From: Confluentibacter lentus
Lineage (GTDB): Bacteria; Bacteroidota; Bacteroidia; Flavobacteriales; Flavobacteriaceae
Direction of reading: 5' to 3'
DNA: 64,000 bases
Assembly: GCF_002806995.1 (NCBI RefSeq)
Contig: NZ_NIHE01000002.1
Location: 372,001-436,000, forward strand
The stretch's first letter is position 1. Every line of letters starts with the position of its first letter. The notes beneath the pieces are model-generated. The model was not told the DNA's origin. It saw only the letters and a list, made by a program, of their open reading frames with translations, and did not search any database. Below, piece after piece: positions 34,272-43,666 of this stretch. The position numbers and the translations under genes were made by a program.

Positions 34272-36110
34272 TTATCTTTTTAAAGCAAAATGTCCTTTAA
34301 ATTGTCTCCCATCTTCCAATTTTACACGAAACCAATAATCATCTGAAGGAAGCATTGATCCATTAAAAGTTCCATCCCAACCATTGGAGGTAGTTGTCAA
34401 TTGTTTTAGTAGCTTTCCATAACGGTCGTAAATAAAAATATCACTATTGGCTTGGAATTGTCCATTTATACCCTCAAAACGCCAAAAATCGTTGATACCA
34501 TCCCCATTGGGCGTAAAATATTTTGGATATCCAATAACAGATATATCAATGAACCTAACATCACAATCATTTCGGTCCCTGATATAAAGCGTATGGATAC
34601 CAGCTTTTACATTTTCAAAATAGGGTTCATCTTGATAAAAGGAAAATTGGTCGTCAAGTGCAAATTCATAATCACCAGATTCTAGATTGGCCACATCTAT
34701 AGATATGGAATTATTATCCGAGCTATCAACTACCGTTATATCATTCAAAAAGCCGGGAAGAAGACTTACTATATGCTGGTCATAAATAATTACGGTAGTA
34801 GTGCTGTTTGTGGTCTGTCCATCATCAGTAGATATCACAGTAACTTCATAAATGCCGGGAGCTGAAAAAACATGTGTTGGCTCCAAGTTTGTTGAAGTAT
34901 TATGTATTCCAGAGCTGGGGTCTCCAAAATCCCAAACGGCAGAATCTACCGTATCCGATAATTCAAACATGGTTGCACTACCAAAACAGATGTTTTCAAA
35001 AGAGATAGTTCGATTGAAATAAGATTGGATAAATGGTGGAAGTCCTAATTTTGAAATTTTCCCGTCAAGATAAATGGCTTCAACCTGGTAATTGCAACTT
35101 AATCCTAAACGATTTGGATTATTAATAACATCTATGTGGTCCAAATTCCATTTTGAAATATAAATTTTACCATCGGGTCCTAATTGTAAGGCTCCAAAAT
35201 TTTGATTGGCTTTTGCGGTGGCTATTAGAACCCTTGAATTAAAAATATCAGTTTCATTATTAAATTCTAGGTTAAACTGAGTTAACGCTTTATCTTCTGC
35301 AATATCAGCCGCATATAGAAATTTGCTATTTGGCGAAAATTCGAGTCCATAAACAACAATCTGTAAATTCATATAATTGGAGACCTGTCCCGTTACTGGG
35401 TTAAAATCACATAATGCTAGACGTGAATCAGCTACATTGGAAATAGCTATTTTCTTGCCGTTTGGAGAGATTTTCATAGCACCAAAATAGTTTCCATTTG
35501 TAGTACCTCCCAATGCACTTATTACAGGGGTTGTATTAACGCCTGAACTTGTCACCTCATAAGCTATAAATTCATTATTTTCCCATTTATGTGAAACTAC
35601 CCAATAAGAATTAGACAATGGGTTTTTTATGGCAGTAACTTGTTCTGTGGTACGGGCAAACAAAAAATTATTTTTACTTGATGTAACACCTCCCATACCT
35701 CTATCTAAAGACATATCAACTTCCGAAAACTGCAACCCATTAAGATGGGCTTCGGAATCGACCGTGAAAATATAATAGATATTTGGAAAATCTGGCTTTG
35801 GTACAATGATCGCTGAATTTGTACTGGAAAAATGGCCTTTTAATCCCGTGCCATTCATCATGATATTATGATTTCTGTTCCATACCGTCATTCCATCTGT
35901 ATAAAACAATAATTGCCCTTCTTTATTGGATATGGTGGCACAACCTTCTTCGGTTACCAATTTACCATCTGTTATAACTACGGGGCTACCACTATTAAAA
36001 TCCAGACCAGCATTATAACCAAAATACCAAATATTGGCCTCTTTTTGGGCATGAAAAACCCATGGGCTAAATAGTAAAATAAAAACTGAAAGTTTAAATA
36101 TTTTGTCCAA
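34272..36110 (-). CDS. Secreted protein with PKD domain and T9SS type B (CHU_C) sorting domain
   Basis: A 612-residue exported protein: signal peptide (about residues 1-21), a beta-propeller-like region (about 25-370), a PKD domain ('SAVWDFGDPSSG', about 395-445) and the gliding-motility-associated C-terminal domain ('YFTPNGDGINDFWRFEG', 'IFIYDRYGKLLKQL'). The C-terminal domain is the type B signal that sends proteins through the type IX secretion system to the cell surface or medium. It probably acts as an adhesin or surface protein. It is a single gene, divergent from cas1. Confidence 0.92.
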   Translation of the reverse strand: MDKIFKLSVFILLFSPWVFHAQKEANIWYFGYNAGLDFNSGSPVVITDGKLVTEEGCATISNKEGQLLFYTDGMTVWNRNHNIMMNGTGLKGHFSSTNSAIIVPKPDFPNIYYIFTVDSEAHLNGLQFSEVDMSLDRGMGGVTSSKNNFLFARTTEQVTAIKNPLSNSYWVVSHKWENNEFIAYEVTSSGVNTTPVISALGGTTNGNYFGAMKISPNGKKIAISNVADSRLALCDFNPVTGQVSNYMNLQIVVYGLEFSPNSKFLYAADIAEDKALTQFNLEFNNETDIFNSRVLIATAKANQNFGALQLGPDGKIYISKWNLDHIDVINNPNRLGLSCNYQVEAIYLDGKISKLGLPPFIQSYFNRTISFENICFGSATMFELSDTVDSAVWDFGDPSSGIHNTSTNLEPTHVFSAPGIYEVTVISTDDGQTTNSTTTVIIYDQHIVSLLPGFLNDITVVDSSDNNSISIDVANLESGDYEFALDDQFSFYQDEPYFENVKAGIHTLYIRDRNDCDVRFIDISVIGYPKYFTPNGDGINDFWRFEGINGQFQANSDIFIYDRYGKLLKQLTTTSNGWDGTFNGSMLPSDDYWFRVKLEDGRQFKGHFALKR

Positions 36111-36377
36111 TTGGTATCATTTATAAATTTAAATATATCCATTTAAACTATAATATTTTACTACTTGAATCTGTTTTAGACAATCTGATTCTATTTAAAG
36201 TCAAAAGGAAAGATTTAAATAGGAAGATTGAACACCATAAAACAAAAAATTGCTCTTTATATATCAAAACAACTGATTATCGGATAAATAGCAATCAACA
36301 ATCTAAATTTATTACATTTATTTTCTGTCATTTAGCAACTGGTTAATAGCGGTTTAGTTTAATCTAATCAATCAGCT

Positions 36378-37262
36378 ATGCTAAAAAAAACATTATTGTT
36401 TTCAAACAAATGTTCCATTACTTCAAAATTGGAACAACTTGTTATAAATTCTGAAATCACAAACAAAACCATTCCCATTGAAGATATTGGCTTTATTGTT
36501 ATAGACCATCCTGAAATTTATATTAGTATTCCTGCGCTAAATTTACTTGTTGAAAATAATGCATCTGTTATTATTTGCAATAACTCACACCTACCAAACG
36601 GCATGTTCCTAAATTTGAATAGCCACCACATTCAACAAGAAGTATTTAAAACACAAATAGAAGCTAGTGCTCCATTAAAAAAACAATTATGGCAACAAAC
36701 CGTTATTGAAAAAATTAAAAATCAAGGTCTTTTATTAGAGAAAATAACATCCAATAAAAATAATTTTGAGTTTTTGGCAAGTAAAGTATTGAGTGGTGAT
36801 ACCTCAAATATGGAAGGTGTTGCAGCCAACTTTTATTGGAAATCATTTTTTGACATAGATTTTAAACGTGAACGTTTTGGTGATTACCCAAATAACTTTC
36901 TAAATTATGGTTATGCTATTTTGCGAGCCGCAACTGCCAGAGCGTTGTCTGGAAGCGGATTGCTGAATACTTTAGGAATTCATCATAAAAGTAAATACAA
37001 TGCCTTTGCTTTGGCAGATGATATTATGGAACCTTTCAGACCCATTGTTGATGAGGCTGTACATTATGTTATGCAACATTATGATGACCAAGATTTAACT
37101 ACTGAAATAAAAGCAGAACTACTACAAATATTAACCCGAACGGTTTATTTTAAAACCGAAAAAAGTCCGTTAATGGTGGCTTTACAAAAAACCGCAAGCT
37201 CTTTACAACAATCCTATAGTGGCGAACGCAAAAAAATAAAATATCCAAAATTATGGAACTAA
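36378..37262 (+). CDS. cas1: CRISPR integrase Cas1, type II
   Basis: Metal-dependent integrase that, with Cas2, inserts new spacers into the array. The 294-residue length is usual for type II. The catalytic Glu is Glu146 ('SNMEGVAANFYW'), and the His and acidic ligands are in 'LGIHHKSKYNAFALADDIME' (His203 and the DD/E cluster at about 214-218). It overlaps cas2 by 10 nt. No csn2 or cas4 is present, which marks subtype II-C. Confidence 0.97.
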   Translation: MLKKTLLFSNKCSITSKLEQLVINSEITNKTIPIEDIGFIVIDHPEIYISIPALNLLVENNASVIICNNSHLPNGMFLNLNSHHIQQEVFKTQIEASAPLKKQLWQQTVIEKIKNQGLLLEKITSNKNNFEFLASKVLSGDTSNMEGVAANFYWKSFFDIDFKRERFGDYPNNFLNYGYAILRAATARALSGSGLLNTLGIHHKSKYNAFALADDIMEPFRPIVDEAVHYVMQHYDDQDLTTEIKAELLQILTRTVYFKTEKSPLMVALQKTASSLQQSYSGERKKIKYPKLWN

Positions 37263-37582
37263 ACGGTTATAGGCTTATGTGGTTATTTGTATTTTTTGAT
37301 TTACCAACCGATACGGCAAAAGACCGCAAAAACGCCGCAGGTTTTAGAAAAAACATCATGAAAGATGGTTTTACTATGATGCAGTATTCTGTTTATATGC
37401 GCCATTGCGCCAGTAGTGAAAGTGCCGATGTACACGAAAAGCGGCTTAAAAAATTACTCCCTCCGCTAGGAAAAGTAAGCGTTTTACGAATAACCGATAA
37501 ACAATTTGGTAATATTATGAACTTTTGGGGACGTTCTGAAGTGCCCAAAGAACCTCAACCCACACAATTGGAATTGTTTTAA
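37253..37582 (+). CDS. cas2: CRISPR-associated Cas2
   Basis: A 109-residue ferredoxin-fold partner of Cas1. The first strand 'MWLFVFFDLPTDT' contains the conserved Asp, and 'GFTMMQYSVYMRHC' is typical of type II Cas2. Its start lies inside the end of cas1. It is followed directly by a terminator-like hairpin and then by the 262-bp tandem repeat. Confidence 0.96.
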   Translation: MELNGYRLMWLFVFFDLPTDTAKDRKNAAGFRKNIMKDGFTMMQYSVYMRHCASSESADVHEKRLKKLLPPLGKVSVLRITDKQFGNIMNFWGRSEVPKEPQPTQLELF

Positions 37583-37585
37583 AAT

Positions 37586-37634
37586 AAAAAATGCCTCAAT
37601 CTTGCCTTATCACTGCAAAAAAGAAGCATTTTTT
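37586..37634 (+). terminator. Hairpin/terminator after cas2
   Basis: AAAAAATGC at 37586-37594 and GCATTTTTT at 37626-37634 form an inverted repeat with a long loop and a T-rich right arm. The same structure recurs in each 262-bp unit. Confidence 0.5.
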
Positions 37635-38210
37635 ATTATGATATTTTACGATATTCTCTTGATTATTAGAAGATAACGAACCAACTAATATCGTGTTTTG
37701 GCTATGCCGAATCTCGTTCCTCGATTTCTAATCTTTAATCAAATCGAAAAATTCGGGATTTAACTATGAAAACAACTGTTCATTATTTTTCGATTCACAA
37801 ACACTCCAATAAAATAAAAGTGATGTGTTTGTAAACCACCTCAATAAAAAAAATGCCTCAATCTAGCTTTATCACTGCTAAAAAGAAGCATTTTTTATTA
37901 CGATATTTTATGATATTCTCTTGATTATTAGCAGGTAACGAGCCAGCTAATATCGTGTTTTGGCTATGCCGAATCTCGTTCCTCGATTTCTAATCTTTAA
38001 TCAAATCGAAAAATTCGGGATTTAACTATGAAAACAACTGTTCATTATTTTTCGATTCACAAACACTCCAATAAAATAAAAGTGATGTGTTTGTAAACCA
38101 CCTCAATAAAAAAAATGCCTCAATCTAGCTTTATCACTGCTAAAAAGAAGCATTTTTTTTAACGACATTTTACGATATTCCCTTGATTATCAGAAGGCAA
38201 CAAGCCAACT
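37591..38210. repeat. 262-bp tandem repeat containing a split CRISPR repeat
   Basis: Units start at 37591, 37853 and 38115 (exact 262-bp period): two full and one truncated. In units 1 and 2 the 5' 13 nt of the plus-strand CRISPR repeat (37687-37699; 37949-37961) is followed by about 26 unrelated nt and then by the repeat core TTTCTAATCTTTAATCAAA. A nested hairpin spans 37707-37756: outer CCGAAT/ATTCGG, inner TCGATTT/AAATCGA, with the repeat core in the loop. Unit 3 runs straight into the first true repeat at the matching offset (38211). No coding frame was seen. Confidence 0.9.
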
Positions 38211-38905
38211 AATATCGTGTTTTCTAATCTTTAATCAAACCACAACATATTATCATGCATCCCATATCTGGTAGTTAATATCGTGTTTTCTAATCTTTAA
38301 TCAAACCACAACTACTGAGCGTTTGATGAAAAAGAAGTGTTTAATATCGTGTTTTCTAATCTTTAATCAAACCACAACATGATCCCAATGTATAAAGAGT
38401 AATGTAGTAATATCGTGTTTTCTAATCTTTAATCAAACCACAACGGTACAGCAGCAACCCAAGAATGGGTAAATAATATCGTGTTTTCTAATCTTTAATC
38501 AAACCACAACATAATAGCGTAAGCATTAAGTACGCCTACAAATATCGTGTTTTCTAATCTTTAATCAAACCACAACGGATGACGAATTTTAATAAGCGAT
38601 TGGGCTAATATCGTGTTTTCTAATCTTTAATCAAACCACAACTAGTGTTTATCAATCACGTTACCGTAAAACAATATCGTGTTTTCTAATCTTTAATCAA
38701 ACCACAACTAAATGTCTAACTACTACATTAGACCCATAATATCGTGTTTTCTAATCTTTAATCAAACCACAACTTGATAACATTTCCAAGAACTTCAGCC
38801 AATAATATCGTGTTTTCTAATCTTTAATCAAACCACAACTTAACTTAAACCCATTACTGTTATAAGAAAAATATCGTGTTTTCTAATCTTTAATCAAACC
38901 ACAAC
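38211..38905 (-). CRISPR. Type II-C CRISPR array, 11 repeats and 10 spacers
   Basis: Eleven apparently identical 36-nt repeats start at 38211, 38277, 38343, 38409, 38475, 38541, 38607, 38673, 38738, 38804 and 38870. The spacers are 30 nt except spacer 8, which is 29. In the crRNA sense (minus strand) the repeat begins GTTGTGGTTTGATTAAAGAT and ends ACACGATATT. I infer that orientation from type II-C repeats starting GTTGTnG and from the tracrRNA anti-repeat. The array then reads in the same direction as cas9, with the leader in the 94 nt between the last repeat and the cas9 stop. Confidence 0.97.
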
Positions 38906-38976
38906 AGAAAATCCGTTGGCAGAAAATCGGGAGATTTTCCGTTGTGGTTTGAGATGTTTAAGATTATGAAAATCTT
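38892..38976. repeat. Inverted, diverged CRISPR repeat at the leader end of the array
   Basis: Just beyond the final repeat, plus-strand 38941-38974 reads GTTGTGGTTTGAG followed by a diverged core. It is thus an inverted repeat-like copy facing the array. With the end of the last repeat it can form a long hairpin: 10 bp AAACCACAAC/GTTGTGGTTT, one mismatch, then 7 bp GAAAATC/GATTTTC. A second hairpin, TAAGATT/AATCTTA, follows. Confidence 0.75.
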
Positions 38977-38999
38977 ATGTCAAAGAACGTAAAGCAAAT

Positions 39000-41900
39000 T
39001 TAGTTAAGAATAATTTTTCCTGTCGAAGTCATAATAAACTCATAACCTTCAACTAAAATATCTAATTTGCTAACTTGTAGTCTAACTTGTTCCAAAGGAT
39101 TTTCAAAATCTACATTATAAAACTCTTTAAGTTCACTAGCTTGTTTAGCTTCAAAATGAGACCTAAAAGTTAATCTACCTTGTGCGTCAAACTTTGATAA
39201 CCTATATAGTCTTTTATTTAAATCTTTTACACTAATATCATAAATTTCATCAGCAGAATCTTTGTAAAATAAAACCATCATCCCTTTTTTAAGGATATAT
39301 TTTAAAGGCAATCCTGTCTTACCATGAGGATTTTCAACAATACTATATTCTTGGTTAAATTCTCTATTACTTAATTTAAAGTATTGTCCCGCTTCTTTAT
39401 TATTTATCGATTCAAAAGCTCTTTTTATTTTACCTTTCTTATCTATTCCTTCATAAATGGCAATTCCATAATTCTCGTCATTTTGTCCATAAACTTTCTG
39501 TTTATGCTCGTGTCTAGATTTTGAAAATAAACTATGTTCTTTTATTTCTAATGGATTCTTTACTGAATTGGCATAAATTCTAACTTTATTGATTGGAACC
39601 TGCTTTTCTTCATTCATCCAAACTTTTCCGTCTAATTTATTTTTCTGTTGAGCATTTGACGAAAGTAACAGCACTTTATTTGCAACAGCTTCTTTTATTT
39701 TTTCTTTTACTGATTCATCAACAATATTTTCAATATCATTGGCTTTTAAACTTTCTAAATCTTTCCGAATAACATAGCGAATCTCTTCTGTATTTAAAGG
39801 GTCTTTAATAGCTCCATAAATACTGTCTTGATGCAACGAACCTCTGATAGTATCTCCTTGTTGTAATCTTGGAAGTTTTTTTCCGTGTTTATCTAATTTG
39901 TAAATCGTCTTTCCATTACTGTCTTTTTTAGGAACTGCTTTTCCGTTTACATCTCTTTCAATTTCGGCTACATATTGTTTTTTGCCCCGAACTCTGATAA
40001 TCTTTTTAGACTGTTTTTTTACGTTATCTGGCGTATAATGAGAAACCAAAATTTCTTCTTCAATTTTTAGCAAATCTTCTTTGAAGGTTTTCCAAGGCTT
40101 CGCTTGTTCTATAATGGCTTTCGCTTCTTTTTTATTTTGTTCATCTTCCAATTTCCAAGCATAAGCTAAAACATCATATTTATCTTTAGTCATACATGCA
40201 ATTGTTATAGCATCAATGGTGTGATGTGTGTGTTTACTTCTATCTTTTTCTTTATATTGTTTAAAACCATTTTCATCAATAAAACTTTCTTGAATTCCCC
40301 ATTGTTTTCTAAACTCGGCAACCATTCCTCCTTTTACGCTTTCAACTCTTTTAAAATATGATTTTAGATAAGCTTGTGCGTATTTCGTAATAATCCCCGT
40401 ATCTGGAATTTGGCTATTTTTAAAGCCAACTTTGGGTTCGGTCCAAATAAATCGATCGTACTTTCCTTTAAGATAATCTCTTTTTAAAGACAGAAAATGC
40501 CTTCTTCTTATTTTCTTGTCTTTAACTTCTTTGGTTGACGCTGCTTTTATAGAGCGACTAATTGTATCAATTTCTCTTGATAAATTATCAGCTTCCTGTT
40601 TCCAATGCGCTATTCTTGGTAAAATTTCTGAATGATTACTCAACTCAATTGGCATTTTCTGCTTTTTAACTTCTCTATTAAAACGCTGACTACATAAAGT
40701 TTTATTCATTTGAGAATTATCCTGGGATATGCTTCTTGGAATTGTATGCTCAATATCATAAACAGGGTTACTTCCTATAATATCAGAAATACTAATATTA
40801 TTTCCTTGCTCATAAATTTCGCACTTTCCTTGTTCTGTCCAAAGTTGGTAACGTAAAATATCTTCTTCGGTTGGTTCCACTTCTTTTTTACAGTCTTCAA
40901 AATAGAGCTTTTTTATTTCTTTGATTGCGTCTTCTCTAAATTTTCTGTTCTCATTCTGATAATCCTGAATTCCTTTTCTTTTGTTAGCATCATTTAATTC
41001 ACGAGCCATTTCAATATGAATTCGAGTATTTTCATCAACTTGACCATCAAGAATAAGCGTATTCAAAACTTTTCTCAGTTGATGTAGCGCACGCATTGCC
41101 ATTGGATTTTTAATTGAATTAGTCAAAGGACTTCCCAACACTACTTTTTCATTCCCAAATTCATCTTTGATGATTTTCTTTTTGAAAACGTCAATATCTG
41201 ATGGATGATATAATTTTTTTAATTGCTTTGGATTACTACAAAAAACTTCTCCATCTTCGTTTTCTCCTGAAAGAAATTCTAAAACTTTTTCATCTAATCT
41301 CTTTATCTTTATAAACTCATATTTTTTTAATTGTCCTATAAAAATAGGGAATAAACTATCGAAGATTTCTTTTTGTTCCGATTCGTTTTCAACAGCATTG
41401 TTTTTATAAAATGAAACTAATTTATTGGCTAAATCTTTTTTATAAATGGATTCTGCTTCTTTGGAATAATATTCTTCTTTTAGTTTACTTTCTTTTATAA
41501 GTCCGTTAATTATTTCTAATTGATTTTTTTCAAAAGTGTAATTATCAACTATTTCAGCAATTTGATTTTTAATATAATGACGCTGTTCATCATTTTGCCA
41601 AATGTCTTTATCAACAATATTTTCAATGTTTGCCATAAAAACCGCATGAGAATAAAGTAACCCTTCTTTAATATAGGGTAGAATTTTTGTAATTGCTGAC
41701 AAACTTAAACTGGCAAAATCTTTTTTCAATTTAGTTTTACTAAATGCTTTTGCGTTTTTATCATCAAATCCTAATTTTTCTTTGGCAAAATCAAACAGAT
41801 AAATATCAGAAGTTGCAACTGAGAGTAAATGCCATAAATCTTTATAATCTACAGATTTTAAAACTTCCTCTTTTTTTGAATTGAATGTTTTATAAGTGAA

Positions 41901-43316
41901 TATTTTAGTTTTCCAATCTTCTCCGATTACATTTCTCAAAGAAGCTGAAACTTGACAAGCCGAAACAGTGTCAGTTGGCTTGTAATTAAACCAATAAAAA
42001 AACTCGTTCTTCTTTGAAGATTTATAAAAACCAACACTTGTTCCTTTTTCAACTAACTCTTTGGCTAAAATTTCAAAATTAAAGTCGTTCTTTCTGTAGA
42101 ATTTAGGAACCAACTTTGATTTTTCTTCTTGAGTTAAAAAGCGTAATGTTTTTTCACTTTGAGTTCCTACTTTTATGGTATTCAAATACGTCCACATTCT
42201 GTATTCTTCAAAATCAGGATGCGAAATGGCACAACGCGATTTACTTTTTTCAAAAGAACATTTGCCTATTAATCCTTTTTGTGATTTTAATGGTCTTTGA
42301 AAAAAAATTGCTCGATATAAATCTTTTGCTAGACCTGTAAATTTCTTTTCGGGCAGTTTTTCATTGTCATCAATTCCATTAATTCCTTGAACTTTACATA
42401 TAATTATAAACTCTTCAAGATAATGTTCCTCCCTAGAAGTATATTGATTTCTGATTTTCCCTTTGTTATATAAACTATAAAAATATTGACCTAAGGTTTT
42501 AAAATTTCCATCAAGCATAGCTTGCGAAATTTCTTTAATTTCACCTTTTACCTTTCCTAAATCTTCTTTCTTATTTAATCGAACAATAAGTTCCTCTTTA
42601 CATTTTACAACATCATTTTCATTCCTTTTGGCTATTGCAACCAGTGAATTATAAAGTGTTTTTAATTTCTTTTCTCCTTCATCCAAATCTTTTTTAAAAC
42701 CTCCTTTTTCAGATAAATCAATGATTCCAAGATTAATAAAATAATCTTTTAGCTCATCAAAAATTGAATTTACAGAATCTAAATCTTCAATTAAAGACTG
42801 AATTTGAGGGTTATGCTCTTCAAAAACACCTTCTGCTGATTGGTCCAATCTATTACTTAAAAAACCGCGCCTTTGGGCAATGTGATATAAAGCTCGCCCT
42901 AATTCATATAAAGTTACTTTTTGTTTACTTGCTCTATCTCTAAAAAAATATGGATTGATATTTTCATCATCATTTGTTCGCAACCATGATATAAATTCAG
43001 GATTCAATGGATAATCTTTAAAACTTGACTTTTTCCACGCTTCAACTTCTTCTAGTGATAATGGACACATTCCATTTATAGACAAAGCTTTGAGTGTTTC
43101 GTATTTTCGTAACTTTCTACGATACTTAATTTTTCTTGCGCTTCTATAACTGGTACGCTCAGCCGCACGTGAACTTTCAATCCCTTTTTCAGATTTTACT
43201 CCTTCAGAAAATATTCTAACACCTTTATCTAATAAAGAAAAATCATTATTCTCTTTTTCAACAATTGCCCAACCAATACTATTAGTCCCCAAATCCAATC
43301 CTAAAATTCTTGCCAT
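39000..43316 (-). CDS. cas9: CRISPR-associated endonuclease Cas9, type II-C
   Basis: RNA-guided DNA nuclease of 1438 residues, a large II-C form common in Bacteroidota. RuvC-I 'ILGLDLGTNSIGWAIVE' has Asp8; the Arg-rich bridge helix 'SSRAAERTSYRSARKIKYRR' follows. RuvC-II 'IHIEMAREL' has Glu769, HNH 'YDIEHTIPRS' has His857 with 'NKTLC' and 'RFNREVK' behind it, and RuvC-III 'HTHHTIDAIT' has His1032 and Asp1035. All catalytic positions are intact. About 400 residues after RuvC-III would hold the WED and PAM-interacting domains. It is on the strand opposite cas1-cas2, with the array between them, and divergent from tracrRNA. Confidence 0.98.
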   Translation of the reverse strand: MARILGLDLGTNSIGWAIVEKENNDFSLLDKGVRIFSEGVKSEKGIESSRAAERTSYRSARKIKYRRKLRKYETLKALSINGMCPLSLEEVEAWKKSSFKDYPLNPEFISWLRTNDDENINPYFFRDRASKQKVTLYELGRALYHIAQRRGFLSNRLDQSAEGVFEEHNPQIQSLIEDLDSVNSIFDELKDYFINLGIIDLSEKGGFKKDLDEGEKKLKTLYNSLVAIAKRNENDVVKCKEELIVRLNKKEDLGKVKGEIKEISQAMLDGNFKTLGQYFYSLYNKGKIRNQYTSREEHYLEEFIIICKVQGINGIDDNEKLPEKKFTGLAKDLYRAIFFQRPLKSQKGLIGKCSFEKSKSRCAISHPDFEEYRMWTYLNTIKVGTQSEKTLRFLTQEEKSKLVPKFYRKNDFNFEILAKELVEKGTSVGFYKSSKKNEFFYWFNYKPTDTVSACQVSASLRNVIGEDWKTKIFTYKTFNSKKEEVLKSVDYKDLWHLLSVATSDIYLFDFAKEKLGFDDKNAKAFSKTKLKKDFASLSLSAITKILPYIKEGLLYSHAVFMANIENIVDKDIWQNDEQRHYIKNQIAEIVDNYTFEKNQLEIINGLIKESKLKEEYYSKEAESIYKKDLANKLVSFYKNNAVENESEQKEIFDSLFPIFIGQLKKYEFIKIKRLDEKVLEFLSGENEDGEVFCSNPKQLKKLYHPSDIDVFKKKIIKDEFGNEKVVLGSPLTNSIKNPMAMRALHQLRKVLNTLILDGQVDENTRIHIEMARELNDANKRKGIQDYQNENRKFREDAIKEIKKLYFEDCKKEVEPTEEDILRYQLWTEQGKCEIYEQGNNISISDIIGSNPVYDIEHTIPRSISQDNSQMNKTLCSQRFNREVKKQKMPIELSNHSEILPRIAHWKQEADNLSREIDTISRSIKAASTKEVKDKKIRRRHFLSLKRDYLKGKYDRFIWTEPKVGFKNSQIPDTGIITKYAQAYLKSYFKRVESVKGGMVAEFRKQWGIQESFIDENGFKQYKEKDRSKHTHHTIDAITIACMTKDKYDVLAYAWKLEDEQNKKEAKAIIEQAKPWKTFKEDLLKIEEEILVSHYTPDNVKKQSKKIIRVRGKKQYVAEIERDVNGKAVPKKDSNGKTIYKLDKHGKKLPRLQQGDTIRGSLHQDSIYGAIKDPLNTEEIRYVIRKDLESLKANDIENIVDESVKEKIKEAVANKVLLLSSNAQQKNKLDGKVWMNEEKQVPINKVRIYANSVKNPLEIKEHSLFSKSRHEHKQKVYGQNDENYGIAIYEGIDKKGKIKRAFESINNKEAGQYFKLSNREFNQEYSIVENPHGKTGLPLKYILKKGMMVLFYKDSADEIYDISVKDLNKRLYRLSKFDAQGRLTFRSHFEAKQASELKEFYNVDFENPLEQVRLQVSKLDILVEGYEFIMTSTGKIILN

Positions 43317-43396
43317 ATTTGTACAAATTTTATTTCACAATAAAAATAATCTAAAAAAATCTAGTTTTTAAAAAATTAAAAATTAAATTTGCTTAT

Positions 43397-43404
43397 CAAA
43401 TATA
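43397..43404 (-). promoter_or_regulatory. -7 box of the cas9 promoter
   Basis: The minus strand reads TATATTTG, an exact TAnnTTTG match, about 80 nt upstream of the cas9 ATG. A TTTTTTG stretch lies about 15 nt further upstream and may serve as a poorly spaced -33 element. Confidence 0.5.
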
Positions 43405-43471
43405 AATATTTATATGTAACAAAAAATATAAACAAGGCTAAATTTATTAAATATAAAGAAAGCTAATTTGA

Positions 43472-43560
43472 TTTTTCTTTTTATATGTACATTAAATATA
43501 AAGTTGTGGCTTGATAGAGATTATAAAAAAAAAGAAAAACACCTCTGCCAAGGTGTTTTT
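43472..43560 (+). ncRNA. Candidate crRNA-like RNA: solitary repeat plus terminator
   Basis: At 43503-43528 the plus strand reads GTTGTGGCTTGATAGAGATT then ATAAAA. This is the crRNA-sense CRISPR repeat with about 24 of 27 positions kept. It is followed by a perfect 10-bp stem (43535-43544/43551-43560) ending in five T. The preceding 30 nt could act as a natural spacer. It resembles parts of the cas9 promoter: TTTATATGTA at 43481 recurs at 43409, and ATTAAATATAA recurs at 43447. Transcription has not been shown, so this is a hypothesis. Confidence 0.4.
43535..43560. terminator. Strong hairpin terminator upstream of cas9
   Basis: AAAAACACCT and AGGTGTTTTT form a perfect 10-bp stem with a 6-nt loop. 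It belongs to no annotated gene, unless a small RNA containing the adjacent repeat-like sequence is transcribed on the plus strand. Confidence 0.7.
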
Positions 43561-43666
43561 AATAAATGATTTGATTAAAATGTCCAGTCAAATAATGCTG
43601 GTTGAAAAGAAATTAGAATTTGCCTCATTTACAAAAACTAAAAACTCTCAAATTGTTTATCTTTTA

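Noticed and set aside
42116-42340. Open frames antisense to cas9 and to other large genes (also 32566-33183, 48537-48935, 61049-61516)
   Set aside because: They lie wholly inside well-supported genes on the opposite strand and have no family text, so they are shadow frames.
43503-43528. Reading the solitary repeat as the end of a second CRISPR array
   Set aside because: Only one repeat copy is present, it is diverged, and a terminator follows directly, so there is no array.
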